Shown piece by piece: positions 43,330-55,114 of a DNA stretch of 64,000 nucleotides. The translations under genes and the position numbers were made by a program. The notes under the pieces were generated by a model. The model made no database searches and had not been told where the DNA came from. It was given only the letters and a program-made list of their open reading frames with translations. The DNA is from Vesta saturnalis (lineage: Eukaryota > Arthropoda > Insecta > Coleoptera > Lampyridae), in the NCBI GenBank assembly GCA_036346205.1, contig JARFJB010000762.1, forward strand, positions 62,001 to 126,000. Reading direction: 5' to 3'. Positions within the stretch are counted from its first letter, which is position 1. Each line of letters opens with the position of its first letter.

Positions 43330-43770
43330 ACGTTATCAAAATACTGCATATACATGGTGCATCAAAATAACCTTACAATACATTACGTAATATGCATGGT
43401 GGGATTAAGGATGGGTGAGGTCAGGATAGGATCGGAAGGAATGGAGTTGGTTGTAAAGGGGAAGATACTACCCCAGCATTCATCTAAATCGCTGCACCTG
43501 CTGAGGGTATCGCAGTGATCATGCCCCTGTAAGTGTATGAGGAAGACCTCCTGAAAAAACCTCATACAAGGCAGGCCATTAGCTCCCGAATGCTAAGTGT
43601 TACCACAGGTTGAGCTAAATGGTTTTCTTTTTATTCTATCTGTAACGTATACCAGGCCATGTTCAAGTATCATTTTGAACACTACGCATTGTCCTTCGGT
43701 TCTATGATGTTCCTGAAAACTCATCACAGTTCATTTGCGAATATAGTTCTTTGACGAATTTTTAAATATC
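43330..43770 (-). mobile_element. SINE-B related copy 2
   Basis: ATGCATGGTGGGATTAAGGA, AGGATAGGATCGGAAGGAA, GATACTACCCCAGCATTC, CTCATACAAGG and CTCCCGAATGCTAAG match the SINE at 24230-24576. The tRNA-like head is partly deleted. The similarity with 60300-60860 runs about 150 bp further (TATTCTATCTGTAACGTA, TTCAAGTATCATTTT, CATTGTCCTTC), so in these two copies the element is longer than the tRNA-headed SINE, or both sit in a larger repeat. Confidence 0.75.
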
Positions 43771-44894
43771 TTGTTCGGCTGTTTCCGTAATATATTTAAT
43801 AAAAAACTGGGATCGGAAACCAGAACTAGTTCAAACACTCTTATCATCTTTTATAACTTGTTCGATTGCTCTGATGAAATGAAAAGATATTTAAAATTAC
43901 ATTCCGAGCATATTTTGTTCTTTTGCTGTTAAATCAACATACAGTTAAAGATTATAAGAAAATGTCAATATTTACATAATACTTCTTACTCAAATGAAAG
44001 TAATAATGCTATTCGTTTTAATCATTATTCATTAGACGTCAAGTGAATCGAAATAATATTGTGTATCATACAACATACTCGATTATTTTAATAAGCACAA
44101 CAAAAATACCTTAGCATAATTAAGACTGTTCATATTAAACAGATTATCAATAACACAGAATGTAAATCTTAAATATTTTCTTATCCTCATTCTGTTTTAA
44201 ATGCCAGTAACATTTCCTGGTTTATTTTAAACTGGAATGTCAACAAACAATCACTTTTCTGTCATTGCATTAAATAATGTACACAATCGATGAATCTATT
44301 CGAAAACCCACGGAAATTATGTTAAGGTATAGGGAAAACGTTCGTATTGTGCAGATGACAATGGTGATATAAGCGTCAAAGTAGGTAAATTTATTTTCTA
44401 AAGCTTGATGGAAATAGAACATTATTTAATCACAGCTTCAATTCAAATTATCAATTTGCACAGTTATGTCCTAGTTTTAGTTAGTTGTGTTAAAAGAGAA
44501 AATAATACGACAGTAATGCAAATCTATTTGCATCTCATATTTATATTGGGAGCATGAAATAAAATGAAGTGGTTTTGAGGTGCCAAAGCACACATTACAA
44601 AATCTAAAAGAAATTAAACATATGTTAATGGAGGAAAGAACGTAAAGTTTTCCGTTAGACGTATGAAAAGCATTGATTTACACAGGTTATTTCAAAATGA
44701 TTGCTTATCTAAAATTAATGTTCATACGGCCAGGTTCTGTTGAACCCTTTCCATGGAGTAAAGTTCCTCTAAAGGGCGAAGATAGAATAAGGTTTTTTGT
44801 TTGTTTTCTCAAAATTAAAGACACAGAGAAACAATATTTGGTGAATGTTTTGCACTAGTAAAAAGGAAAGTTATGAGTAATGTTGCGTCTTCCT
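43771..44894. other. No recognisable feature
   Basis: AT-rich sequence. A 61-codon plus frame at 44673-44858 (FIRPGSVEPFPWSKVPLKGE) is not recognised and has no convincing start context or neighbours. Confidence 0.3.
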
Positions 44895-45695
44895 TTATTA
44901 TTATTGTACCGGGTGGACCAATAAGCCGATCCTCCGGCTATATCTCAGGAACTGCTTATCGTACAGCTTTATGAAAAAATTTCCTTGGAAAAAACGGCCA
45001 AGGGAAATCGCTAGAAATAACTTTCTAGTTTCTAGCTTTACCGCTAGAGGGCATAATCTTTCTGGAAAAATTTAAAATCAATTTTTTTATAAAATATGTC
45101 CAATCATAGTATTAAATAAGTAAATTAGAATGATGCATAATTTCTGCATAAATTTTGATGAATACTTTTTTCCCTATTTTTTCAAATAAAGGAATGGGAG
45201 AGTGGGAATGTTTGTATGAATAAATGCCTATAACTTTGCTTTGGATCAAACCTGTTTTAACAAAATTATTCTCATTCGAAAGGGCGTAGATGAACCAATT
45301 ACATCTACTATAAAACAATTGCATTTAGTTTAGATTGTCGTAGATAGAGGGCACTTTCGAACAAAAAAATTAAATTTTATCTATGTTGAAATTTTTAAAT
45401 GGAAACACCTAAGTATTGTAAATTACAACGGAAACTGATTAAATTCGTAACAAAATGGCGCAAACCGCATGTCGATATCTTTTGTCTAACTCGAGATATA
45501 AGTAAAAACGCGTAAACATACGTAACTAGTATTGGCTCACTCTGTATTATAACTTGGAATATCAGATCTCTTCTTGTTTGTAAGGAAATGTCTTCTAATA
45601 AAATAGGCAATTCATTTTCCAAAAAATTTAAATATGTATCGCCATTTAAAGTTTCTTCAAAGAAATATAGTCCTATGATTTTTCCATCAGCTATA

Positions 45696-46926
45696 TGAGG
45701 GTTGCTATTTATCTATTGAGAATAGAAAGAATAAACAAATGAATTTGATGAAAAATATTTTTATTGCTTTTCAAAATAATCACCTTTAAGATCTATACAC
45801 TTTTGTATGCAATTGAACCACCCTTCAAAGCACTTTGTCCAGTCAGAAGATGGTAGCTCTAAAACATGCGTTTTGAAGGCCTCAACTGCTTCTTCGGGCG
45901 ATGAAAATCGTTGTCCACGCAGTTTATCTTTAATTAGTGGGAACAAGAAGAAGTCATTGGGTGCCAAGTCGGAGCTGTAAGGCGGATAACCCATCAATTC
46001 GATCTTTTGTGTGTCCAAATACTCGTTTGTTGCATGATGGATGTCGTGATGCGAAATGATTCGTCGTTTTGGGTTGGTTTCTCTCAATTTACCGAAAACT
46101 TCAGGCAAACAAATGGTCCTATAGCACGCGGAATTAACGGTCTTTTGATTTTCGAGAGCCACAGTTACCACAGGACCGATTTTCGTGAAGAAAAACGCCA
46201 CCATTTGCTTCTTAACGCTTCGAGTACGAACAACTTTTGTTGGCTTTGCTTCACATTGAAACAGCCAAACTGTGGACTGGCCTTTTCTTTCTGGCTCATA
46301 CGCATAAATCCACGACTCGTCACCTGTGACGATGTTGTATACCGCTTTGGATGCACCACAGTTGTATTTTGAAATCATTTTACGGCACCAATCGACACGA
46401 GCATTTTTTTTAAGCATCTGTCAACAAATGTGGAATCCAACGTGCACACAGCTTCCGAACACACAAATGTTCGTGCAAAATCTTATGTATACTGGTCATA
46501 CTAATGCTTAAACATCTTCTTCAATTAGTTTTCGCACAGCATCGATATTGTCCGGCACAACGACTGATTTTGGACGACCGTCAGCGAACTACGTCCACGT
46601 TTGAATTCAGTGTACCAGCGATATACAGTGGCTGTGGATGGCGCTTCATCGCCAAAAGTTGGATTCAGTTGATTGATGCATTGTTCTTGAATTAGACCAC
46701 GTCGAAAGTCATAAAAAATCATAGCTTGAAAATTTTCACGAGTGAATTCCATATTTTGGCTGAGATGAAATTTTCAACTTACTGTGAACAACACAAATAG
46801 TGCTCGCACGACAAAACGTTCTGAGTACGTATAACCTCAAAAATGTCAAACTTTAAGATGACAGTGACAAATTTCACCTGGCAATACCAGTGTTGCCAAT
46901 TCTCAATACGTAAATAGTATCCCTCG
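45696..46926 (-). mobile_element. mariner element inside F
   Basis: A 1231-bp mariner. Terminal repeats (inverted right end CGAGGGATACTATTTACGTA TTGAGAA; left end TGAGGGTTGCTATTTATCTA TTGAGAA) and TA flanks (45694-45695, 46927-46928). It splits the element F transposase; F sequence reads on across the TA. Length and content are those of a nearly full mariner (about 1.3 kb). Confidence 0.9.
45761..46752 (-). pseudogene. mariner transposase, nearly complete but frameshifted
   Basis: Starts MEFTRENFQAMIFYDFRRGL (46752), then CINQLNPTFGDEAPSTATVY and RWYTEFKRGRSSL: the mariner N-terminal helix-turn-helix. The linker (46525-46420) is broken. From 46417 a 218-codon frame runs to the end: ARVDWCRKMISKYN, IVTGDESWIYAYEPERKGQ (first Asp), AFFFTKIGPVVTVALENQKT, IISHHDIHHATNEYLDTQ (second Asp), and YPPYSSDLAPNDFFLFPLIK (third Asp, DD34D type), ending DYFEKQ. 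All three acids remain; SPDLAP has changed to SSDLAP. It resembles the mariner lineage domesticated as SETMAR in primates. The N-terminal break makes it non-functional. Confidence 0.9.
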
Positions 46927-48459
46927 TACCACACGAAACATTAAGACTCCATCTACCTTGAAGCTGCACTTCGTCCATCCAGTGTCTTCTTCAGCCCAAT
47001 AATGCATATTATGCAGATTAACACCACCCGCACTGTACAAAATATTTGATATGATATGCGATTGTTCTTCCAGTATCCTTAAAGCCTTGCATCGAAATCC
47101 CTTTCATGTAAAGCTTGGTGGAGAACTACATGATAAGGATGCGCTCTAAAAAACGTAGAAAACAAATATTTTTAAGGAATTAATGAAATAATTAAAGTGC
47201 CATGTTGCCGTTTTTATCGCAATATGAAAATAAAACAGTTGAATCAAAATTTAAAGAGGATTACAATTTTCAAACTTAAACGTGCAGTTCATAATATTAT
47301 AATAAACCTACCTGTTATGCTTTAAAATCCTTAGAACGGTAGTTTTTGGTATGTTTAATTCTGCAGGGATTTGCCGACTACTTATATCTGGATTCTGTTG
47401 AACTGAAGCAAGAACATTGATTACATTATCTTCGGTCACACCTACACCACGTCGTTTATATCAAGGACGATGAAATCTACCATTTTCTCTTAATCTTCTT
47501 GTTTTTTTTTAAATACTTCTTTGCCATAGTGCCTCCTGTCAGGATATCTTATGACATATATACGTGAGGCAATAGCGGCATTTTGATGGCATTCGAAATG
47601 AACTCCAATCATATCATACAATTCGGCATTTGATACACTCATTATGAATTAATGCTGATTATTTACTTAGTAATATTAATATCTAATTAAGAAAAGTTAT
47701 ATTCGAGTTATATGCCAATACTTCTTAAAAACATCGAAATATTTTGACCACTGTCAATAAATAAACAATTTGAAACCCTTGTCAACTTTATTTCGCAGCC
47801 TTCTTAGTTTAACAAATTCTGAAAATACTGACATATTTTGTTATTTTAAATTATAATACAGAGTGAGCCAATACTAGTTACGTATGTTTACGCGTTTTTA
47901 CTTATATCTCGAGTTAGACAAAAGATATCGATATGCGCTTTGCCCCATTTTGTTACGAATTTATTCTGTTTCCGTTGTAATTTACAATACTTAGGTGTTC
48001 CATTTAAAAATTTTAATTTTTTTTTATTCGACAATTAAAACTAAATGCAATTGTTTTATAGTAGATGTAATTGGTTCATCTACGCCCTTTCGAATGAGAA
48101 TAATTGTTAAAATAGGTTGATCAAACCAAAGTTATAGGCATTTATTCATACAAACATTCCCCCCACCCTTTATTTGAAAAATAGAGAAAAAGTATTTAAC
48201 AAAATTTGTGCAGAAATTATGCATCATTCTAATTTACTTATTTAAGACCTACCTACTATGATTGGACATATTTTATAAAAAAATTGTTTTTAAATTTTTC
48301 TATAAAGATTATGCCCCTAGTGGTTAAGCTAGAAAGTTGAAAGTAATTTCTAGCGATTTCCCTTGGCCGTTTTTACTAAGGAAATTTTTTTTCCCAAAGC
48401 TGTACGATAAACAGTTCCTGAGATATAGCCGAAAGATCGGCTTATTCGTCCACCCGGTA

Positions 48460-48614
48460 TATTTGTAATACTAGTAATAGATGTTCTTGTGTATAGAATT
48501 AAAGATATGCTTTTATGATAAAAACATGATTTATTAGTTTTTTAACATGATTCATTTTATAATTATCGCAATACGCAACAAAACATAATCGTGGCAGAAT
48601 CATGATACATAACA
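48460..48614 (-). repeat. 3' LTR of the Gypsy-like element (main part)
   Basis: On the minus strand it starts TGTTATGTATCATGATTCTG at 48614 and shares ATTATGTTTTGTTG, TATAAAATGAATCATGTT, AATAAATCATGTTTTTAT and AAGAACATCTATTACTAGTA with the LTR at 61080-61241. The last bases lie on the other side of element F (44908-44895). LTR length is only about 160-170 bp. Confidence 0.75.
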
Positions 48615-48724
48615 GTTTCTTCTCTCACTGATAAAAAAATAATATATACAACTTACTCTTGTACAAAATGTGGTAAATGACGCAAAGCTCAACTTGGAAC
48701 AGAACAGGATGCAGAAGTAATATT

Positions 48725-49085
48725 TTATAATACAGAAACTGACGGATCAACCGACTCAGATATGGGAGGTGTATTTTCGCCTATTAGTCTTAATTGATCA
48801 ATATGACGTTTCCAACAACATCCATCGTCTAACTCTATACGATAATGTAGCTTGCCCAATATTTTATTCACTCTGCCAAACTTCCATTTATTCGTGACAG
48901 TACTCGCTAGCCTCAACGCTCTCTCCCTCTGTAAACTTTTTAATTTCTTTAGATTCTGTTTGAAACTTTTGGTTTAAAAATATCTAGTCGAGCTCTAATT
49001 CGTCTACTAAATACTATAGTTGAAGGACTAAGACCCGTTACAGCGTTAGGAGTTATACGATAATGAAATAAATAGTAGATTGTAT
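48725..49085 (-). pseudogene. Gypsy-like integrase C-terminal part
   Basis: Minus strand: FHYRITPNAVTGLSPSTIVF, SRRIRARLDIFKPKVSNRI, then after a frameshift RALRLASTVTNKWKFGRVNK and LGKLHYRIELDDGCCWKRHI DQLR. This is the typical end of Ty3/Gypsy pol (the 'YR.TPN..TG.SP' region and the GPY/F-like module with 'W..G.V...LG...Y.V.LDDG...KRH.DQLR'). The 3' LTR follows about 110 bp downstream. Confidence 0.8.
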
Positions 49086-49211
49086 TATTAGGATTAAAAA
49101 TGCCACTTTTTGTGACTAGCAATACTTTTCATTGGCGACGTGAAGCGCTATCGTAGCCAAGCTAATGAAAAGAATTGTGTTTCACAAAAAGTCACTTTTA
49201 ATCCCAATAAT
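49084..49211. mobile_element. 128-bp hairpin MITE
   Basis: ATTATTAGGATTAAAAATGC and CACTTTTTGTGA on the left pair with TCACAAAAAGTCACTTTTAA and TCCCAATAAT on the right, around a loop of about 30 bp. It lies exactly between the integrase C-terminal part and the Crypton border. A clear target duplication was not identified. Confidence 0.7.
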
Positions 49212-50095
49212 TAATATTATTTTTTCTGCGACTGAAAGAACTGGATTGAAAATAATAAATAAAAGTAATAAATAAAATCAGCTCAGCTTGAATTTTTGTT
49301 TTCAATTTTATTTATTTCGTCAAACTCCCTTTGATAATATTTGAAATGAATGAGAATGAAATCGATACACAATTAGAAATTTTACAATATGCAGAACAAG
49401 TAGTATTAGATCTTCCGCCCGTTAATTCTAAAGACGTATATGAATAAGAAATAAGAAATTTTTAAATTGGTGCAGCAAAAAAAATGTAAAATCATACACG
49501 GAAAGCGTACTATTAACATACTTCTCATTCATCGTTCATTAAAATGAAGGCTTCTACCCTCTGGGCGCAATATTCTGTGGTGAAGGCAACACTATGTTTA
49601 AAAAATGGTATAAACTAAAAAAAGAGAATAATGGCTATACAGGCTGTTTCTTTTATCATGCGTTAACATTACTATCTTCTAAACCATAATAGATACGAAG
49701 ACGGTGCAATGGACAAAAAGGTAACTATTCTGGAGAGCATTCCATTTGTCAAAAAAATCTACCGAAAATATCTTCGTTCTCGAGTTACCCAGGGAAAACT
49801 AAAATTGCTACTTTTAATTTTTAACCGTAGAATTTTCAATTCAAAAAATGGGAGAGGGAATATTTATTTGAAACAAAATTCTCTATAACAGCGTACCATT
49901 TATTCTTAGATATGACGTTTCGTGTCTTTCTGACCACCATCAAGTTGTTTTTTTCAAATATGGACCTTTCTTATTACAAATATTAATCAAACCAGTTTCA
50001 GCGATATATCATTTTCAAGGGTTTTATAACGTTGTATTCTTTGATAAATTTGAATCAATTTCGTTATAACTAATGCAATGATAATTTACTTTGTA

Positions 50096-52478
50096 CACTG
50101 TGTCCCATTTTAGTTGAAATTGTAGGGTATCTCGTTTGCGAGCAAAGATAGAAAGATGCGGTTTTCGCAACCCTGTTCTACTTTTTCGTGAAACGAAAGT
50201 TGCCACAAACAAAATTGTCATAGTCCTATTAGTATTTGAGATACAAGGTGAAATTCACTTGCACATTTTATGCACTCCTCGTAACTGCTTCATCTTGTCT
50301 TGTTATCAAAATGGTTTTATACAGAATTTTCCGTAAAATTTACTGGCGTGCATAGTTTTCCCCACAAAAAGTCGGTTTCTTCGCAATAAACCAAAGTTTT
50401 GTTTTTTTAAATGCAACACCCTGTATATTTTTTATTACATAATAGAGCTTACTCTCAGCTTTCAAAAAATATATATTGTGTGGCACTTCTTTTGCATTAT
50501 TATCCTCAAAAATGAATGTTACGTTAATTTTGAAGATATAGTTGGCCATGAAAAAACAAGGTTAAGGGTTACAAAGTACTAAAAGAGATGAACTGATGAC
50601 CATTCTGTCTTATACTTGCTTCACACACTCTTCCAATTCGTTCTGAAGCATTAAGCATAATAATAGGGTGATCTTGTAAATCTCTGAAAGCTTCTCTAAC
50701 ATTGTCAAACGTTCAATGTTATCATATTGAGTTTGGTATATTTTATTTTGCAAATAACCCCATAAAAAGAAATCTAAGACTGACAAGTCTGGAGACCTAG
50801 GAGGCTATCTTGTCGGCCGGTTAGTGCCAATCCATTTATTACCAAAGTTGTTTTCCAAAAACGGGCGTATAATTTGCCCATTGTGAGATGGGGCTCTATC
50901 CTGTTGAAAACGAATTTGGTTCAAGCGAGGTAAAGGAATGTCATCTAATAATTCAGGCACAACCATTTCTAAATTGTCCAACCAAATATCTAGGAGCGGA
51001 TAAGTTCCCTTCGAAAATGTAAAATTTTATTTTTGATCCTAATATATAGGAGGAAACGTTTAGTCCAAATCGTCCTTGTTGTCTTTGGGGGAATATTTGG
51101 TGTTGATTTTCTTGAGACCAGAATCTGCTATTGTGCCTGGTTTAAAACACCTCAATTGCTACCATGTGCCTCGTCTGACCATATGACATTTCTTCCCAAG
51201 TTAGTTACTATATTTAACATGTTTAAATACCAATTGCAGAATATTAACCTACGTTCAGCGTCGCCAGGATATAGATGTTGAACAATCCTAAATTTAAATA
51301 GTTTATATATATGGTGGCGAAGTATTCTTTGGATTCGTGTTTTCCTCCGATACTACTTTCTATAGTTCTGCAAGAACTTATAGGATTGCCCTCCACACTG
51401 GCTAAAACGGTAACCTCATCATTATCTCGATTTTATTTATTATATTTTTTTGACCTGGGTTTAGAAAATGATCCATAATTAATTAAATTTCTTTTTAATC
51501 TATAAAACGTGATGTTACTAGGTTGATTATCCAAATTAATACCAAGGTAACTACATTTACCTGTTACAATACAAATTTATTGCTGCGTTGGTTGTTTTCA
51601 TTAATCTGACCAAAGCAAATCAGCATATCATATTTTTCAAAATTTTGATTTTTTCCCATATTTTGCACAATGAATAAACAATGCGATTGTTGCACAAAAA
51701 TAATGTTAATCAGATTTGACAGGTCAATTACGTTTAGATCTGACTAGGCCCAGCCTACTTACAAATTTAGATATAAAGTATTCTTAGTAAGTTTCATTGC
51801 CATTAAATTTTTTTTCCGAAGCTGTAAGATGCATTTTACCCAATCTAAATAAAATTTGCCAGTTTGAATATGTTTCAAAGTTCTTATGTTTATTATAACC
51901 GCGTATTTACACATTTATAATTATAATAAAGCAGCAAGAGTCTAGTAGCCCTTTTTGCATACTCAAATACACCTTGGATTTATTATAATTTATTATAATC
52001 GCGTATTTACATATTTATAATTATAATAAATCAGTAAGAACCTAGTAGCCCTTTTTTAATACTCAAATATGTCTTGGACGTTCAAGAAAATACGCGTTTA
52101 TACTGAGTTTATAGGTTTCATGGCCAATATATCATCAAAATGTTAAATTAACATAACATTCATTTTTGAGGTTAGTAATGCAAAAGGGCACAAAATAATA
52201 TTTTTGAAAGATGAGAGTAAGCTCTATTATATAATAAAAAAATATACAGGTCGGTGCATTTAAAAAAACAAAACCTTGGTTGATTGCGAAGAAACTGCCT
52301 TGTGGGGAAAACTATGCACGCCACCAAATTCTATGGAAAATTCTGTATAAAAATCACTTTTCACCATTTCGATAACTTACAAGACGAAGCAGTTACGAGG
52401 GGTGCTTGAAATGTGCATCTTTCTACCTTTGCTCCCTAACGATATACCCTACAGTTTCAACCAAAATGAAACACAGTG
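50096..52478 (-). mobile_element. Long-TIR element C inside E
   Basis: A 2383-bp member of the A/B family: CACTGTGTCCCATTTTAGTT at 50096 and the inverted end CACTGTGTTTCATTTTGGTT at 52478, TA flanks 50094-50095 and 52479-52480. Arms of about 450 bp share GAGATA, 'GTGCATAGTTTTCCCCACAA', TTTTTTTAAATGCA and ATGAATGTTACG. Transposase in minus orientation. This is the third nesting level of the Gypsy > Crypton > E > C series. Confidence 0.88.
50590..51660 (-). pseudogene. Transposase of element C, broken
   Basis: Starts about 51660 with MGKNQNFEKYDMLICFGQI (compare MAERFFQNNEKYDIIQCFNQ in B), then NYGSFSKPRSKKYNK (about 51480). The catalytic domain shows VQHLYPGDAERRLIFCNWYL (51280-51220), NVIWSDEAHGSN (first Asp, about 51190), EMVVPELLDDIPLPRLNQIR, FQQDRAPSHNGQ (second Asp, about 50905) and PPRSPDLSVLDFFLWGYLQN (third acid region, about 50805-50745). 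The C-terminal part degrades after NKIYQTQYDNIERL. Stops and frameshifts disable it. Confidence 0.8.
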
Positions 52479-52670
52479 TACATACATTATTTAAAAAGTT
52501 AATAAAAAAACACCATACCATCCAAAACATTTGTATTTTTATTTTAAAGGTAGGATTACCAATGTTACAGTGATCTCGAGGTATTTCAAGGATTATTACC
52601 TGTGAATTCCTTATAAATTATTTGTAATAATTATCAAATCAAAAACGCAAAAAAAAAAAAATTTTAGTTT

Positions 52671-53900
52671 TTGCAAATAAATGAGATTTATTTGCGACTT
52701 GGTAACAATGCAACTAAAATAAATAGAATTCAAATGTTTAGAAGATTAGAAAGAAATTTAAGAGACTTTGGATCATTTAATAAAAACAAAACGAGAAAAT
52801 GTGTTTCTGGAAGTATAAAGAACCAAATAGATGTTTTCGGTAATAAAATAGTATATAATAAAAAATTAATAACGTGTAACAATAATGGTTTTAATTTTAG
52901 GGTTTGTTAATTATAAAAATATTTCTAACCTCTTTTTTTCTCTTAAAGAGAAATTAGCCACGAATTGGGGGTTACTGTAAAATCTGTTGTAACGTGCCAA
53001 TTATTGCCTACCGTTACCTTGATTTAACTTTCGAAATTTGTGTTATTATTGATAAATCTTTAGGCGTTTCCTTTTCTTTGAATAATTAAATTTTGATATA
53101 TTTCAATATTTTCTCTTTAGTGTACATAACGAACGGCCCTGTACATATGTTATGGTCTATGTTACATTAGGGAAACCTAAGAAAAAGCTGAAATTTTAAT
53201 GAATTTCGTATTTGCAAAAGCGTTATCGTGACGTCATGAAGTTAAATAAAATGGCGTGGATGATATGCAATTTAATCTGAAAGATTAAAAATGAAGGTAC
53301 CTTTGGCTTGTGCCGATATCGCATGCTGTTAGTACGCCTGCTGTTAGTAGTCTGGTCTACCTTTCGTTTATTGGAAATGAAGCAACATCTGATTTAGTGG
53401 TTTGAGCCTACATTTCGTTTCTTTGTATGTTAGTGAGGATAATTGGAAATTACCGTCTCGTACTATATGTTTATTTTATGAATGGGAAGTAAATGTTTGT
53501 GTGGGAGTTATTGGAACAAAAATGCTAGGTCCTTTTTTTACGATAACATTTAAATGGTGAAATTTATTTACATTTTTTAACTATCTGGATGCATTGCCAC
53601 TAAGCATGCGACGTGAAATAGAGTATTTTCAGCAAGACGGTGTGCCGCCCCATAATGCAGCAATGGTGAAAGAACATATAGATGCAACGTTCCTAAGAAA
53701 ATGGATTGGAAACAATGGACCGATTTCCTGGCCAGCTCGATCTTACTATTTTAGATTTTTTTTATCTGGGGATACATAAAAGACAAAGTCTTTTCGACAA
53801 AAACTACGGATATCAACCATTTGAAACAAAAAATAACAGATGCATGTATGTAAATTGCAGGCGAGGGCAACGTAAATGTATTCAACAGAGTGGATGTTAA
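52671..53900 (+). pseudogene. Transposase of element E, two relic blocks
   Basis: Block 1 (52671-52910): QMFRRLERNLRDFGSFNKNK, TRKCVSGSIKNQIDVFGNKI, the DNA-binding linker region of the DUF4817-type family. Block 2 (about 53560-53900): LPLSMRREIEYFQQDGVPPH with the second Asp, NAAMVKEHIDATFLRKWIGN, NGPISWPARS, then after a frameshift DLTILDFFYLGIHK with the third acid, and CRRGQRKCIQQSGC. The region between, with the first catalytic acid, is noncoding or lost. Not functional. Confidence 0.75.
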
Positions 53901-54732
53901 TTTCATTTTAATGTAATTCTTTTCTTTATAAAATAAATAGCTTTTCGTCTTTTCGACATTGATATGTTTATTATTGGGTTACATTGTTATCTTTTGTCTT
54001 TAAAGCTACAGAAATAATTCATAAATAATTATGTTAACCAAATATGCCAATTCAAAAATGTTACTGCTAATGCCATCTTTTAATCGAAGTAACGCTATCG
54101 TTATTGTAATTATGAAGAAATTAAAATAAATTTACTGTAGAATTAAAACAGGACCGTAATTAAACATTTTTGTCGCTGACGATGTAAGTTAGAGATAAAA
54201 CATCATACAACCCTTGAAAGTGATATATCGTTGAACTTGGATTATCAGGCTTGATTAATATTTGCAATAAAAAAGGCGGGTCCGTATTTGAAAAAAAAAC
54301 AACTTGGTGGTGGCCATAGAGACACGAAACGTCGTATCAAAGAATAAATGGCACGCTGTTATAGAAAATTTTCTTTCAAATAAAGCAATTTTAGTTTTCC
54401 CTGTATAACTCGAGAACGAAGATATTTTTTTTGACAAATGGAATGTTCTCCTGAATAGTCACCTTTTTGTCCATTTAATCGTCTTCGTATCTATTACGGT
54501 TTAGAAGATAGTAATGTTAACGCATGATAAAAGAAATGGCCTGTATACCCAAGAAATCAAGAATTCTTAGTAAAGAACAAGTGAATTGATTCTTGAATTG
54601 TGCTAGTGATGAGCAATACTGGATGATGAAGGTTTATTTTAGTTTTATAAGTCGAGTATTTTACGATAATACATTAAAATGTTGGTTGTATTAATTTTGG
54701 GTGTTGCTGGAGCCTTTCGCTGCGACGAGTTT

Positions 54733-55114
54733 GAAGATTAATGATACATACCAATTTTCACGAGTCAGAGCAGTTGCATCATAACTAACTTTGCTGCATT
54801 ACTACCTTCAGAACCCGCCTATTGTGCACGAGAGGATGCAGATATAATTGATTTAGGTTGGCAATTCTGTCCGGTGTTGTCAAGCATTTCTGATATTAAA
54901 CATTTGACATAACAATATATTTTCTGATATTTTGTTTACTTAAATTTTATTATTGTGGTAAAATAAACATAACCCCTGAAGTTGAGATTTGACAGTTGTC
55001 AAACTGTTATTTTTCAGAATCTGACAACATAGGCGTCATCTGACAGTATTAATATGAGTGACGCAATTGCTCTGATTCGTGAAAATTACTATAGATTCTA
55101 TATTATTAATCTTC
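54733..55114. mobile_element. MITE H in the Crypton
   Basis: About 382 bp with inverted ends GAAGATTAAT ... ATTAATCTTC and paired inner parts AATTTTCACGAGTCAGAGCA and GTTGC against GCAATTGCTCTGATTCGTGA and AAATT. Crypton coding (AFRCDEFED before, IIEDLKSALL after) is interrupted only by it. The target duplication is unclear. Confidence 0.7.

Larger units (their letters stand above)
45550..47642 (-). pseudogene. Transposase of element F, spliced and interrupted
   Basis: ATG at 47642 opens MSVSNAELYDMIGVHFECHQ, AAIASRIYVIRYPDRRHYGK; after a frameshift, VGVTEDNVINVLASVQQNPD and RQIPAELNIPKTTVLRILKH, the second helix-turn-helix. Exon 1 ends AACAG/GTAGGT at 47312; a 166-bp intron ends TTTTTTAG at 47146. 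Exon 2 reads AHPYHVVLHQALHERDFDAR and VNLHNMHYWAEEDTGW. The mariner then splits the gene; beyond it IADGKIIGLYFFEETLNGDT and LPILLEDISLQTRRDLIFQ follow, and the frame runs into the left arm before the second and third catalytic acids. It is thus an internal deletion derivative. Confidence 0.8.
44909..48457 (-). mobile_element. Long-TIR element F (CCGGGTGG family)
   Basis: A 3549-bp element with inverted arms of about 640 bp: CCGGGTGGACCAATAAGCCG at 44909 and the complement ending at 48457, with TA flanks at 44907-44908 and 48458-48459. The arms share TATATCTCAGGAACTG, 'GGAAATCGCTAGAAAT', CATCTAC, AATTGCATTTAGTTT and GTACGTATGTTTACGCG-type segments. The target is the 3' LTR of the Gypsy-like element: the sequence reads as continuous LTR across the TA, by comparison with 61080-61241. 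The interior holds a broken transposase and a mariner. Confidence 0.88.
49638..54545 (+). mobile_element. Long-TIR element E inside the Crypton
   Basis: A 4.9-kb element with inverted arms of about 400 bp: TACAGGCTGTTTCTTTTATC at 49638 and the complement ending at 54545, TA flanks 49636-49637 and 54546-54547. The arms pair through GCGTTAACATTACTATCTTC, GATACGAAGAC, TTCGTTCTCGAGTTA, ACGTTTCGTGTCT and ATATATC. The inside holds transposase relics (52671-53900). Element C is inserted just inside the left arm. The Crypton reading resumes directly after the right TA. Confidence 0.87.

Noticed and set aside
46007..46372. A 121-codon plus frame
   Set aside because: Shadow of the mariner transposase on the opposite strand.
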